From positions 806,001-870,000 of the forward strand of contig CAVXFS010000005.1 in the NCBI GenBank assembly GCA_963761115.1: DNA of 64,000 nt, read 5' to 3'. The notes under the pieces were generated by a model. It ran no database searches and was not told the DNA's origin. It saw only the letters and a program-made list of their open reading frames with translations. This document shows positions 1 to 9,906 of the stretch, piece after piece. The DNA is from CAVXFS01 sp963761115. GTDB taxonomy: Bacteria > Pseudomonadota > Gammaproteobacteria > Burkholderiales > Gallionellaceae. Positions within the stretch are counted from its first letter, which is position 1, and every line of letters begins with the position of its first letter. Position numbers and translations under genes: made by a program.

Positions 1-1157
1 CCGCGACCCGCTGGCGCGACTTCGATGCGGTGCTGCTGCTCGGCTGCGATGCCGATCACCTGCCCGGCGTGCCGGATGGCGGGCGCTGGTTCAACGACGC
101 GGTGCGTGGCAGCCTGGACCTGCCCACGCGCGCCACGCATGCGGCGCGGCAGCGCGACGACCTGCTGGCGTTGCTGCTGCTGAATGACACGATGCTGGCC
201 ACCTGGCAAAAGGATCGCGATGGCGAGGCAGTGCTGCTCAGTCCGTTTCTGGAGATGCTGCGCGACCTGCACCTGCTGGCTTACGGCGACGACCTGGCCG
301 ATGCCGAATTGCGACTGTATCTGGCTGCGGAAGATGCGCGCACGGTCGACCTGGCGCAGGCGATCCCGCCGGCACCGAGTGTCACGGCACAGATGGTGCC
401 GGGCAGCGTCTCGATCAGCGCCTACAACAGCCTGGTGGCCTGCCCCTATCAATTCCATGCGCGCCACATCCTGCGCCTGAACGAGCTGGACGAGGTGCAG
501 GAAGGCATCGAGAAGCGAGATTACGGCGAGCGCGTGCACGAGATCCTGCGCCGCTTCCATGAGCGTTATACCTGTGTCGGCGAGCATCCGCTCGACGAGA
601 TGGATGCCGCATTGCGGCAGGTCAGCGAGCAGGTGTTCGCCGACCTGCTGGCGCAGGATTTCACCGCGCGCGCCTGGCTGGCGCGCTGGTTCAAGTCCAT
701 CCCCGCCTACCTGGACTGGCAGTTGAAGATCGAGGCGGAAGGCTGGCGCTATGCCGAATCGGAGGATCTGTTCGACTGGGATCTGGAAGGCGTGCGCCTG
801 CGCGGGCGCATCGACCGGCTGGATACCAGGGAAGACGAGAAGCGCGTGCTGGATTACAAGACTCAGGGCGTACAAGTGCTGCGCAACAAATTGCTGGAAC
901 CGGGCGAGGACGTGCAACTGGCTTGCTATGCCTACGCGCATGAAGCGGCGGATGCCGCGTTCGTCAGCATCGACAATGGCGAGGTGAGACTGGTCGAACC
1001 GCAACAAGATGTGCCGCAACTGGCGCAGCTCAACGTCGAGCGACTGGTGCGGGTGATGGAACGCATCCGCGGCGGCGCGAGCCTGCCGGCGAACGGCATC
1101 GATGCGGCGTGCAGGTATTGCGAGATGCGCGGCGTGTGCAGGAAAGGGGATTGGTGA
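1..1157 (+). CDS. addB: AddB-type PD-(D/E)XK nuclease, C-terminal part (5' end outside window)
   Basis: The frame is open to the left window edge, so only about 385 C-terminal residues are visible. They match the nuclease end of the AddB/RecB-like family that works with an AddA helicase in double-strand-break end resection. The nuclease core shows GRIDRLD followed by VLDYKTQ (about bases 805-870), the acidic and D-x-K active-site elements. A cysteine in ACPYQ (near 440) and three in the C-terminal CRYCEMRGVC (1111-1140) fit the four-cysteine iron-sulphur cluster of AddB nucleases. It is followed after a repeat-filled gap by the AddA-like gene in the same orientation. Family assignment rests on these motifs and the neighbour; the helicase-like N-terminus cannot be judged. 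Confidence 0.8.
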   Translation, partial: ATRWRDFDAVLLLGCDADHLPGVPDGGRWFNDAVRGSLDLPTRATHAARQRDDLLALLLLNDTMLATWQKDRDGEAVLLSPFLEMLRDLHLLAYGDDLADAELRLYLAAEDARTVDLAQAIPPAPSVTAQMVPGSVSISAYNSLVACPYQFHARHILRLNELDEVQEGIEKRDYGERVHEILRRFHERYTCVGEHPLDEMDAALRQVSEQVFADLLAQDFTARAWLARWFKSIPAYLDWQLKIEAEGWRYAESEDLFDWDLEGVRLRGRIDRLDTREDEKRVLDYKTQGVQVLRNKLLEPGEDVQLACYAYAHEAADAAFVSIDNGEVRLVEPQQDVPQLAQLNVERLVRVMERIRGGASLPANGIDAACRYCEMRGVCRKGDW

Positions 1158-1213
1158 ACATATGAACCGCATCTCAGCAACCAACTGGAAGAAACAGCGG
1201 CGCTGTACCTACC

Positions 1214-1410
1214 ACTCCTTCCCCCTTTAAGTGGGGGAGAGCGAAGCGAGGGGGCAACTGGGATGGGGGTAGGACGGTGGCAATACCACAGACAGTGGGA
1301 TAGCCGAGTCTCTACCCCCACCCTAACCCTGATGGAACTACTAGCCATTCGACTAGGCTGGCAAACAACGCCAGCCAAGTCGCTGGTTATCCCCCTGCAA
1401 GGGGGAGGGA
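1214..1410. repeat. G/C-rich palindromic intergenic repeat, copy 1 (interrupted by a nested hairpin)
   Basis: Runs such as CCTTCCCCC...GGGGGAGAG, GGGATGGGGGTAGG and CTACCCCCACCCTAACCCT form a long imperfect palindrome. The same pattern recurs at 6929-7031, 12939-13056 and 16262-16466, always between genes. This copy carries the CGAAGCGAGGGGGC variant seen inverted at 16.4 kb and is split by a 60-bp insert at 1331-1390. It fills most of the addB-addA gap. Whether it acts in transcription or is a mobile palindromic unit is not shown by the sequence. Confidence 0.85.
1331..1390 (-). repeat. 60-bp nested hairpin element, copy 1
   Basis: A 60-bp unit is inserted in the right arm of the G/C-rich repeat. 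Its centre is a perfect 7-bp stem, GGCTGGC and GCCAGCC, around the loop AAACAAC, extended by imperfect outer pairing. The same 60 bases occur inverted at 16277-16336, inside another copy of the same host repeat. The two copies differ at only two positions, which pair with each other in the stem. Confidence 0.85.
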
Positions 1411-1434
1411 ACGTAATGGCAATCGAGGTGAGTG

Positions 1435-4400
1435 ATGAGTAACCCCGTCGCCCTCGATCCCCGCCACAGCGTCGTCGTCGAAGCCTGCGCCGGCAGCGGC
1501 AAGACCTGGCTGCTGGTGTCGCGCATCGTGCGCCTGTTGCTGGACGGCGCGCAGCCGTCGCAGGTCCTCGCCATCACCTTCACGCGCAAGGCGGCGCAGG
1601 AGATGCAGGCGCGCCTGCACCTGTGGCTGCGCGAGCTGGCGACCGGTGACGATGCGGCAGTGCGCAACTTCCTCGCGGAGCGCGGGCTGGGATCGGCGAG
1701 CGATGAGCAGTTGCTGCGCGCGCGCAGCCTGTACCGCACCGTGCTGCTGGCGCAGCCGGGCATCACCATCAGCACCTTCCACGGCTGGTTCATGCAGGTG
1801 ATGCAGCGTGCACCGCTGAATGCCGATGTGATGCAGGGCATGTCGCTGCTGGAGCGTGCAGGCGCCATGCAGGAAGAGGCATGGGAAGAGTTGCTCGAGC
1901 AGATGCGCAAGCAGCCGGAAAGCGCCGATGCGCAATACATGCAGTGGCTGTTCGGCGAATGCGGGCTGTTCAATACGCGCAAGCTGCTGTTCAGCTTCTT
2001 GTCCAAGCGCGCGGAGTGGTGGGCTTATACCGGCGGCCAGGCCGATGCGCTGGCGTTCGCGCTGGACACGCTGCGCGCCGACCTCGCGGTGGACATGCAA
2101 CTCGACCCGGCGGCGGAATGGGGCAGGAGCGGTGCAACCCGCGACGCGTTGTTTGCATTCGCGCGGCAACTGGCCGGTGGCGGCACCGAGACGCAGCACA
2201 ACAAGGCCGCTGAACTGGAGCGCGCCTGGAGCGACAGCGCCGAAGAAGAGCGCTTCGAGAGCCTTGGTCCATTGCTGTTCACCCAGGCCGGCGAGCCGCG
2301 CAGTTTCAAGCCGACAAAAAAACAGGACGCCGAAGCCTACCTGCTTGCGCGCGACAGCCTGTACGCCGACCTGCAGGCGGTGCGCGATGCGCTGGCCGAA
2401 CAACAGGCTTACCGATTGAACGAGGCCGTGCTGCATTGCGGTGTCGCCTTGCTCGAGCGCTACCAGACCCTGAAGCAACAGCAGCAACAGATGGATTTCT
2501 CCGACCTGGAGTGGCAGTTGTGCCGCCTGCTGCAGCGCAGCGAGCACGCCGAGACCATGCAGTACAAACTCGACAGTCGTTATCGCCATGTGTTGCTGGA
2601 CGAGTTCCAGGACGCCAACCCGCTGCAATGGCAGATCCTGCGCGCGTGGTTCGACGCGGCGGTGGCGGTGGACTCGCAGCCGACGGTGTTCGTGGTCGGC
2701 GACCCCAAGCAATCGATCTATCGCTTCCGCCGCGCCGATGCGCGCCTGTTCGGCGTGGCGCGCGACTACCTGCAGCAGAATTTTGCCGCACAGCAGTTGC
2801 ACAACAACCATACCTGGCGCAACGCGCCTGCCGTGCTGGATGCGGTCAATGCAGTGTTTGCCGACCACCCGGAAGGCTTCGTGGATTTCGAGCCGCACAC
2901 GGCAGAGCACGCCGGCCTGCCCGGCCATGTGACGGTGTTGCCGCTGGCGCTAAGCGCACAGGGCGAGGAGGAAGTGTCGGAAGATGCGCCGCTGACGCTG
3001 CGCGATCCGTTGACTGTAGCGAGAGCTGAAGACGGGGGAGGGCGCGCGCGAGATCGAGGCGGAGCAGTTCGCCCTGCACATCGCCGAGATCATTGGAAAC
3101 TGGCAGGTGCGCGAAAGGGGCAGCGAGCGCCGTGCCCGCCATGGCGACATCATGGTGCTGGTGCGTACCCGCACCCATCTTGCAGTCTATGAGGAAGCCT
3201 TGCGTGCACACCACATCCCGTTCATCAGCTCGCGGCGGGGCGGCTTGCTCGACACGCTGGAAGCGGAAGACGTGCAGGCTTTGCTGCTGTTCCTGATCAC
3301 GCCGTTCGCCGACCTCGCGCTGGCGCAGGTGCTGCGCTCGCCGCTGTTCGCGTGCAGCGATGAGGATCTGTTGCATCTGGCGCAGGCCACGCTCGATTGC
3401 CGAAGGATGAAGTTGCGAAATCCGAGCTGGTGGCAGCGCCTGCAACAACTGGCCGATCCGGCGCCCGCATTGCGCCGCGCCGCCGAACTGCTGCAGCACT
3501 GGCTGGCGCTGGCCGACAAATTGCCGGTGCATGATTTACTTGATCGCGTCTATTTCGAGGGCGATGTGCTGGCGCGCTATGCCGCTGTACTGCCGCTCGA
3601 GACGCGCGCCAGGGTCGCCGCCAACCTGCATGCGTTCATGCAGATCGCGTTGAGCGTCGATGCCGGGCGCTATCCGAGCCTGCCGCGCTTCCTGCAGGAG
3701 TTGCGCGAATTGCGCGACAGCAGCGACGATGCACCCGACGAAGGCAAGCTCGGCGTGGCGGGCGACGCGCTGCGCATCTATACCGTGCACGAAGCAAAAG
3801 GGCTGGAAGCGCCCATCGTGTGGCTGCTGGATGCGAATGCGGAGCCGAAGAAGACCGAGGGCTATAACGTGCTGCTGGACTGGCCGACGCACGAGCCACG
3901 TCCGCTGCATTTCTCGATGTATGCGGACCTGCCCTCGCGCGGCGCGCGGCGGCTGCCGCTGTTCGAGCAGGACGCCGCGCAACAATCGCGCGAAGAGATG
4001 AACCTGCTCTATGTCGCGATGACCCGCGCGCAACAGGCGCTGGTCGTGAGCGGCAACAGCCGTGGGGCCGACAAGGAACAGAACAAGAAGTCGGCATCCT
4101 GGTATGACCGCATCACGGCGGCGGTGATCGGACAGCCGAACCCGCTTGCTGCACATGTCCGTGATACGGAAGTGGAGCAACGAGGCAGGAAAGATATGGT
4201 TGAAGTCGAGATGCCGCCACTCATCCCGACGGGAGGTCGTTCGCCCGGTAACACGCTGCAACAACAGCGCGGCATCTGGCTGCATGCGCTGTTGCAGCAC
4301 CTCACGCTGTCCTCCGCGCCGGTCGCCGCGGATGCACAGGCTGGCGGCGAGCGTAAACTGTTGCAGCAAAGTCTCGGCATCCCGGCAGCAGAAATGGATT

Positions 4401-4711
4401 CGCTGTGGCAGATGGCCAGCAACTTGCTGGCATCACCGCTGCTGGCGCGCTTCTTCGATGCAGAGCAATATCGCAGCGCATGCAACGAGATGCCCTATAT
4501 CAGCGCCGCAGGTGAATTGAAGCGCATCGACCGGCTGGTGGAATTCGACGACGAAGTCTGGGTATTGGACTACAAGATCGGCGACAGCAGCGGGGCCGAA
4601 CACTATCGCGCCCAGATGGACGAGTATCGCGATGCGATGCAAGCACTGTTCGGGGGCAAGAAAGTGCGCAGTGCGTTGCTGTTTTCGGCCGGGGTGCTGC
4701 ACGAGATGTAG
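1435..4711 (+). CDS. addA: AddA-type UvrD-family helicase/nuclease, one-base frameshift
   Basis: SF1 helicase with a C-terminal nuclease domain, expected to pair with the upstream AddB in double-strand-break processing. Visible helicase motifs are Walker A ACAGSGKT (residues 17-24), LLDEFQDANP, VVGDPKQSIYRFR, VHEAKGLEAPIVWLL and NLLYVAMTRAQ. The nuclease end has RIDRLVEF followed by VLDYKIG. The start is the ATG at 1435 behind GAGGTG. The frame changes at a run of five G (3034-3038); four G would read DGEGAREIEAEQF and join the two halves. After removing one base the gene encodes 1091 residues, a normal length for AddA. Both sides of the shift are well conserved, so a sequencing or assembly error is more likely than gene death. 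Confidence 0.85.
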
Positions 4712-4947
4712 CGGAGAGTTTTTGCAGTTTCGCAGCTTGGGCTGACGAAGGAAGCCCAACAACAGGGCCGATAACCCCATTTGAGCCTGATTTTCAGGCT
4801 GGCCGAGCGCAGTCGGGCAAGTCTGGATATAGCTTGTTTGCTGACAGTAAGTGTATATTGGTCGGGCTGTGCATAACCGCTTGCGTCATTCCCGCTATAC
4901 TCGGTAGCATTTCATGCATGAATCATCTGATCGTTCCTGGAGGCTGA

Positions 4948-6114
4948 ATGCCACTGCCACAAAATAGTCACCGCCGGTTTCCGCTGCGCGCTGTCGCAAT
5001 CATCACTATCCTGGTTCTGCTCGCCGCTGCCGCCTGGTATTTCACGCGCCCCAAGCCGATAGCGGTGACGCTGGTCAAGGTCGAGCGCGGTACGGTAGAA
5101 GCCTCGGTCAGCAACACCCGCGCCGGCACCGTCAAGGCCTGTCACCGGGCCAAGCTGGCGCCGCCTGCCGGTGGGCAGATATCCGAACTTCTGGTGAAAA
5201 AGGGCCAGCGCGTCAAGGCCGGGCAGGTGTTGCTGAGATTGTGGAGCGAAGACCTGGAGGCGCAGGTAAACCTCGCGTATCAGGAACTCGGCACCACGCA
5301 GATCCAGTCATACCAGGCCTGTACCCAGGCCGACCTGGCAGGCAAGGAAGCGGATCGTGCGCGCAAGCTGGCAGACAAGGGTTTCATCTCGCCGGAAGCG
5401 CTGGACCAGAAGGTATCGGCCGGCAGCGTCAGTCGCACGGCGTGCGAGGCGGCACAAAGCATGCTGGATCAGAGTCGCTCGCATATCACCCAGGCGAAGG
5501 CAAACCTGAAGCGCATGGTATTGCGCGCGCCGTTCGCCGGCATCGTTGCCGACATCAGCGGCGAGCTGGGTGAATATGCCACGCCGTCACCGCCCGGCAT
5601 TCCCACGCCGCCGGCGATCGACCTGATCGATGATAGCTGCATGTACGTCAGTGCGCCGATCGACGAAGTGGATGCCAATGCAGTCAAGGTCGGGCAGCAG
5701 ACGCGCATCACGCTGGACGCGATCAAGGGCAAGGAGTTCGCCGGCAAGGTGCAGCGCATCGCTCCCTACGTGGTCGACCTGGAAAAACAGGCGCGCACGG
5801 TCGAGGTCGAAGTGGAGTTGGACACGCCCGAGGCGGCCAAGCTGCTGGTGGGCTACAGCGCCGACGTGGAGATCATCCACGACGCACACCAGAATGTACT
5901 GCGCATCCCGACCCAGGCGTTGCTCGAGGGCAATAAGGTGCTGTTGTATCGCCCGGACGGCGTGCTGGAAGAACGGACAGTCAAGACCGGATTGTCGAAT
6001 TGGGAAAATGTCGAGATCGTTTCCGGACTGAATGAAGGCGACCAGATCGTCACCTCGCTGGACCGTGAAGGCGTGAAGGCCGGCGTGCAGGTCACGCCGG
6101 AAGCCGCCAAGTGA
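4948..6114 (+). CDS. RND/MacA-like periplasmic adaptor subunit
   Basis: A 388-residue membrane-fusion protein of the HlyD/MacA type. An N-terminal transmembrane anchor (about residues 11-30, VAIITILVLLAAAAW) is followed by a lipoyl-like half-motif, a long helical hairpin (about 95-185) and beta-barrel segments ending in a membrane-proximal domain. It should link an inner-membrane ABC transporter to an outer-membrane channel; no channel gene is nearby. The ATG at 4948 sits 6 bases after CTGGAGG, a good ribosome binding site. The ATPase and two permeases follow in the same direction, giving a MacAB/DevBCA-like efflux operon. Substrate is unknown. Confidence 0.85.
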   Translation: MPLPQNSHRRFPLRAVAIITILVLLAAAAWYFTRPKPIAVTLVKVERGTVEASVSNTRAGTVKACHRAKLAPPAGGQISELLVKKGQRVKAGQVLLRLWSEDLEAQVNLAYQELGTTQIQSYQACTQADLAGKEADRARKLADKGFISPEALDQKVSAGSVSRTACEAAQSMLDQSRSHITQAKANLKRMVLRAPFAGIVADISGELGEYATPSPPGIPTPPAIDLIDDSCMYVSAPIDEVDANAVKVGQQTRITLDAIKGKEFAGKVQRIAPYVVDLEKQARTVEVEVELDTPEAAKLLVGYSADVEIIHDAHQNVLRIPTQALLEGNKVLLYRPDGVLEERTVKTGLSNWENVEIVSGLNEGDQIVTSLDREGVKAGVQVTPEAAK

Positions 6115-6187
6115 GAGGCCGGATGAAAGCAGAAACTCAGCGCAGGTCTGTGATGGCAGATGTCGTGTCCATTGATCCGGTTGTCAA

Positions 6188-6877
6188 ATGATCGAATTCT
6201 CCGATGTCAGCCGCATTTTTCAGGTGGGCGATCAGCAGGTGTCCGCGCTGCGCAACATCAACCTGAACCTCGAAGCGGGCGAGTACGTTTCCATCATGGG
6301 GCCGTCCGGCTCCGGCAAGTCCACGCTGCTCAACCTGATCGGCCTGCTCGACCGGCCAAGTTCCGGCGTCTATCGATTCGATGGTCTCGATGTGACCACG
6401 CTCGATGATGAGCAGCAGGCGCAGGTGCGGCGCGAGAAGATCGGTTTCGTGTTCCAGTTCTTTCATCTGGTGCCGCGCCTGTCCGCCGCGATGAACATCG
6501 AGTTGCCGCTGATCCTGAGCGGCGTCCCGGTGCAGGAGCGCAAGCAACGGGTGGCTGCGTTGATCGCCAGCTATGGCTTGACCGACCGCGCCGATCACCG
6601 TCCCGAACAGCTGTCCGGCGGCCAGCGCCAGCGCGTCGCGATCGCGCGCGCCACCATCATGCAACCGCTGGTGCTGCTGGCCGACGAGCCGACCGGCAAC
6701 CTCGACCAGGCCACCGGCAAGGAAGTGATGGCCCTGCTGGAGCAACTGGTCGGGCAGGGCGTGGCATTGATCCTGGTCACGCACGATCCCGCGCTGGGAC
6801 AGCGCGCCAGCCGCCAGTTGCAGATGGTGGATGGGAAGATCGTGGCGGAGACGCGGGGCAGTGGGTCTTTAACATAG
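6188..6877 (+). CDS. ABC transporter ATP-binding protein (MacB/LolD type)
   Basis: A 229-residue stand-alone nucleotide-binding subunit. Walker A is GPSGSGKST (about residues 38-46), the signature is LSGGQRQRVAIARA and Walker B is LVLLADEPTGNLD. The spacing and the FQFFHLVPRLSA segment are typical of the MacB/LolD/FtsE group, whose ATPases drive mechanotransmission permeases rather than solute pores. It lies 73 bases after the adaptor and upstream of two FtsX-like permeases, so it probably powers both as a heterodimer. No frame defects. Confidence 0.92.
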   Translation: MIEFSDVSRIFQVGDQQVSALRNINLNLEAGEYVSIMGPSGSGKSTLLNLIGLLDRPSSGVYRFDGLDVTTLDDEQQAQVRREKIGFVFQFFHLVPRLSAAMNIELPLILSGVPVQERKQRVAALIASYGLTDRADHRPEQLSGGQRQRVAIARATIMQPLVLLADEPTGNLDQATGKEVMALLEQLVGQGVALILVTHDPALGQRASRQLQMVDGKIVAETRGSGSLT

Positions 6878-6928
6878 ATTCAGTCACGATCGACACGGAT
6901 GTTCACGATATATTCCTCGGGCGTATTG

Positions 6929-7031
6929 TTCCCTCCCCCTTGCAGGGGGAGGGTTAGGGAGGGGGTAGAGACTCGGCTCCCCCACCGTTCTACCCCCATC
7001 CTATCCTTCCCCCTGCAAGGGGGAAGGAACA
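6929..7031. repeat. G/C-rich palindromic intergenic repeat, copy 2
   Basis: CCCTCCCCCTTGCAGGGGGA and GGGTTAGGGAGGGGGTAGAG are followed by the reverse arm ending CCCCCTGCAAGGGGGAAGG. This copy has no nested hairpin. It separates the ATPase gene from the first permease gene and is the tidy short form, about 100 bp, of the family. Confidence 0.88.
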
Positions 7032-7086
7032 GGTTTCGCCCACGTGAGAAGTCTGAGATGAATTATCAGATGAAGACCTGCCGACA

Positions 7087-8294
7087 ATGACCTTCAACGA
7101 CACCCTGATCTTCGCCTCCGGCAGCCTGCGCGGCGCACGCTCGCGCACGCTGCTGATGATCCTCGCGATGTCCATCGGTGTGGCGGCGGTGGTGGTGTTG
7201 ACGGCGCTGGGCGAGGGCGCGCGGCGTTATGTGGTCAACCAGTTCTCCTCGCTCGGCACCAACCTGGTGATCGTGCTGCCGGGCCGTTCCGAGACGGCGG
7301 GCGTCAATCCCGGCATGCTGCTCGGCCAGACCGCGCGCGACATCGTGCTGGATGACGTGCGGGCGGTGTTGCGCAGTCCCGCCGTGCGTCGCATCGCACC
7401 GCTGACCATCGGCGCGGCACAGGCTTCGAATGGCGCGCGCAACCGCGAGGTGGTGGTCGCCGGCACCAACTCGGATTTCCTGCCGATCCGCCACATGGAC
7501 ATGGGGCAGGGTCAGTTCCTGCCGCCATGGATCCGGATACGCCGATGTCGGTGTGCGTGCTCGGCGCCAAGGTCAAGCAGGAATTGTTCGGTTCGGGCTC
7601 GGCGGTGGGCGAGTGGCTGCGTATCGGCGACCGGCGCTTCCGGGTGATCGGCATGCTGGCAAAACAGGGCGAGTCGATGGGCATGAATACCGACGAACTG
7701 GTCATCATCCCGGTTGCCTCCGCGCAGATGCTGTTCAACACGCAGGCCCTGTTTCGCATGCTGATCGAAGCCAGGAGCCGCGACCAGATCGCCCATGCGC
7801 AGAAGGATGCCGAGGAAATCATGCAGAGCCGCCACGGCGGCGAACGCGACGTGACCGTGATCACCCAGGACGCGGTGCTGGCCACGTTCGACCGCATCCT
7901 GCGCGCGCTGACGCTGGCGGTCGGCGGCATCGCCGCGATCAGCCTGTCGGTGGCGGGCGTGCTGATCATGAACGTGATGCTGATCGCGGTGGCGCAGCGC
8001 ACGCAGGAGATCGGCCTGCTGAAGGCACTGGGCGCGCCACCGGCCCAGATACGTCATCTGTTCTTTGCCGAGGCCTCGTTGCTGTCGCTGGTCGGCAGCG
8101 TGGTCGGATTGGTGCTGGGCGAGGCGGGTAGCGCAGTCATCGGGCAGATCTATCCGACCTTGCCGGTCGCTGCGCCCTGGTGGGCGGTATTGGCGGCAGT
8201 GGGCACGGCATTGCTCACCGGCATCCTGTTCAGCGTATGGCCGGCCCGGCGCGCAGCAAGGCTGGACCCGGTCACGGCGTTGGCGAGGCGATGA
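7087..8294 (+). CDS. FtsX/MacB-like ABC permease 1, one-base frameshift
   Basis: N-terminal transmembrane helix (LLMILAMSIGVAAVVVL), a periplasmic MacB-like domain and three C-terminal helices, the MacB_PCD plus FtsX layout. It should form the membrane half of the efflux pump with the downstream paralogue. The frame changes near 7526: the sequence reads CTGCCGCCATGG, where one extra base before ATGG restores FLPPMDPDTPMSVCVLG. Restored length is 402 residues, normal for the family. The break is in the periplasmic domain and both halves stay well conserved, so a missing base in the data is the likely cause. It overlaps the next gene by ATGA. Confidence 0.85.
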
Positions 8295-9492
8295 TGTTTA
8301 TCCGTGACCTGATCCGCCTCACCCTGTCCAGCCTTGTGGCCTACCGCATGCGCAGCTTCCTGACCGGCCTGGGCATCGCCATCGGCATCGCGGCGGTGAT
8401 CCTGCTCACCTCGATCGGCGAGGGCCTGCACCGGTTCGTGCTGTCCGAGTTCACCCAGTTCGGCACCAACATCATCGCCGTCCAGCCGGGCAAGACGCAG
8501 ACGCACGGCGCCAGTGTCGGGGTATTCGGCTCGGTGCGACCGTTGTCGATCGAGGATGCGGAAGCGTTGCGCCGGGTGCCCGATGTCGACCATGTCACGG
8601 CAGTGGTGCAGGGCAATGCCGAGATCCGCGCCAACGGCAAGAGCCGGCGCGTCACCGTGTATGGCGTCGGCGCCGAGTTTCCGCAGACGTTCCAGTCCGA
8701 GGTGCAGATCGGCACTTTCTGCCCAGCGAGGACCCGACGCATGCGCGCGCCTTTGTCGTGCTGGGTTCCAAGGTCAGGAACGAACTGTTCGCAGCAGAGA
8801 ATCCGCTGGGCGGCTATCTGCATATCGGCGGCGCGCGCTACCGCGTGATCGGCGTGATGGAGCCCAAGGGCCAGGTGCTGGGATTCGATCTCGACGACAC
8901 CGTGTTCATCCCGACCGCAAGCGGGATGGAGTTGTTCAACCGGCCCGGCGTGATGGAGATCGACGTCACCTATCCGGACAATGTCGCTGCCGACACGGTG
9001 GTCAAGGGTGTGCGCAGGGTATTGACCGCGCGCCACGGGCGCGAGGACTACACGGTCGTCTCGCAGGAGGAAGCGATGCAGGTGCTCGGCTCGGTGCTCG
9101 ACGTGATCACCTTTGCAGTCGGGGCGCTCGGCGGCATCTCGCTGCTGGTTGGCGGCGTCGGCATTCTCACCATCATGACCATGGCGGTGACCGAACGCAT
9201 CGGCGAGATCGGCCTGCTGCGTGCACTCGGCGCGCGCCAGCAGCAGGTCTTGCTGCTGTTCCTCGGTGAGGCGATGCTGCTGGCGGCCGTCGGCGGCCTG
9301 GCCGGTCTGGCCATCGGTATCGGCATCGCCCAGGCATTGCATTGGCTGGTTCCGGCATTGCCGGTGCACACGCCGGTGTTCTTTGCGGTGCTGGCCGAAA
9401 GCAGTGCGGTGGTGATCGGCCTGATCGCCGGCGTGATGCCCGCGCGCCGCGCGGCGATGCTCGATCCGGTGGAAGCACTGCGGGCGGAGTAA
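8291..9492 (+). CDS. FtsX/MacB-like ABC permease 2, one-base frameshift
   Basis: Paralogue of the preceding permease with the same layout: N-terminal helix (FLTGLGIAIGIAAVILL), periplasmic domain with FGTNIIAVQPGK, and three C-terminal helices with the family segment ERIGEIGLLRALGAR. Its ATG overlaps the stop of permease 1, so the two are translationally coupled and probably heterodimerise. The frame changes near 8719: TTTCTGCCC needs one more C to read FLPSEDPTHARAFVVLGSKV. The corrected length is 400 residues, almost equal to permease 1. Two adjacent genes each lacking a single base argues for data error rather than independent inactivation. Confidence 0.85.
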
Positions 9493-9562
9493 AATACGCG
9501 CATTTCAAGAGTACTCTCCGGATAAAATCAAGCCGGGCAGTTAGTCGGAGCGACAGGGAAAC

Positions 9563-9823
9563 ATGAAAAAACTGAAAAACGAAAACGCACTGTTCAAGGA
9601 AGCGTTGCTTGCCGGTGTGAAGTACGCGGAAGGCCGCGGCGTAGTCGAATTCGAGCCGACCGATTCGGCAAGCGAGAAATTGCTCTACATCTATCGCCTG
9701 CTGGTGCACGATAAGGTCATCCAGCCGTTGCCGGAGGAGCAGGTCGCCGAAAAGACCTTGCGACACAAGCTTGCGATCTGGTATTCAAGGCAACTGCCCA
9801 AGGATCATCCGCTGTTGAAGTGA
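9563..9823 (+). CDS. conserved-looking small protein of unknown function
   Basis: An 86-residue, soluble, charged protein starting MKKLKNENALFKEALL and ending PKDHPLLK. AGGGAAAC precedes the ATG. No signal peptide, membrane segment or recognisable catalytic motif is visible. Predicted mostly helical, with a middle block rich in Leu/Ile (LLYIYRLLVHD). It stands between the permease operon and a glycosyltransferase, 84 bases from the latter. I do not recognise the family. Confidence 0.65.
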   Translation: MKKLKNENALFKEALLAGVKYAEGRGVVEFEPTDSASEKLLYIYRLLVHDKVIQPLPEEQVAEKTLRHKLAIWYSRQLPKDHPLLK

Positions 9824-9906
9824 AGAGGAAGAAGCGAAGGGGTAGGCAGGCATGTTTTCTGGACCTAACCAATTTTATTGGCGGCGAGAATGAAGAGGAA
9901 ATATCC

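Noticed and set aside
1387..2928. 513-residue minus-strand open frame opposite addA
   Set aside because: It mirrors the strongly coding plus strand, has no family motifs and is Gln/Arg/Leu-rich, as expected for an antisense frame in high-GC DNA.
3034..3038. Programmed frameshifting in addA, efp or uvrA
   Set aside because: No slippery heptamer with downstream structure is seen, these families do not use recoding, and the shifts go in both directions.
4784..4800. Hairpin AGCCTGA-TTT-TCAGGCT as a terminator after addA
   Set aside because: It lacks a T-run, so it was not called a rho-independent terminator.
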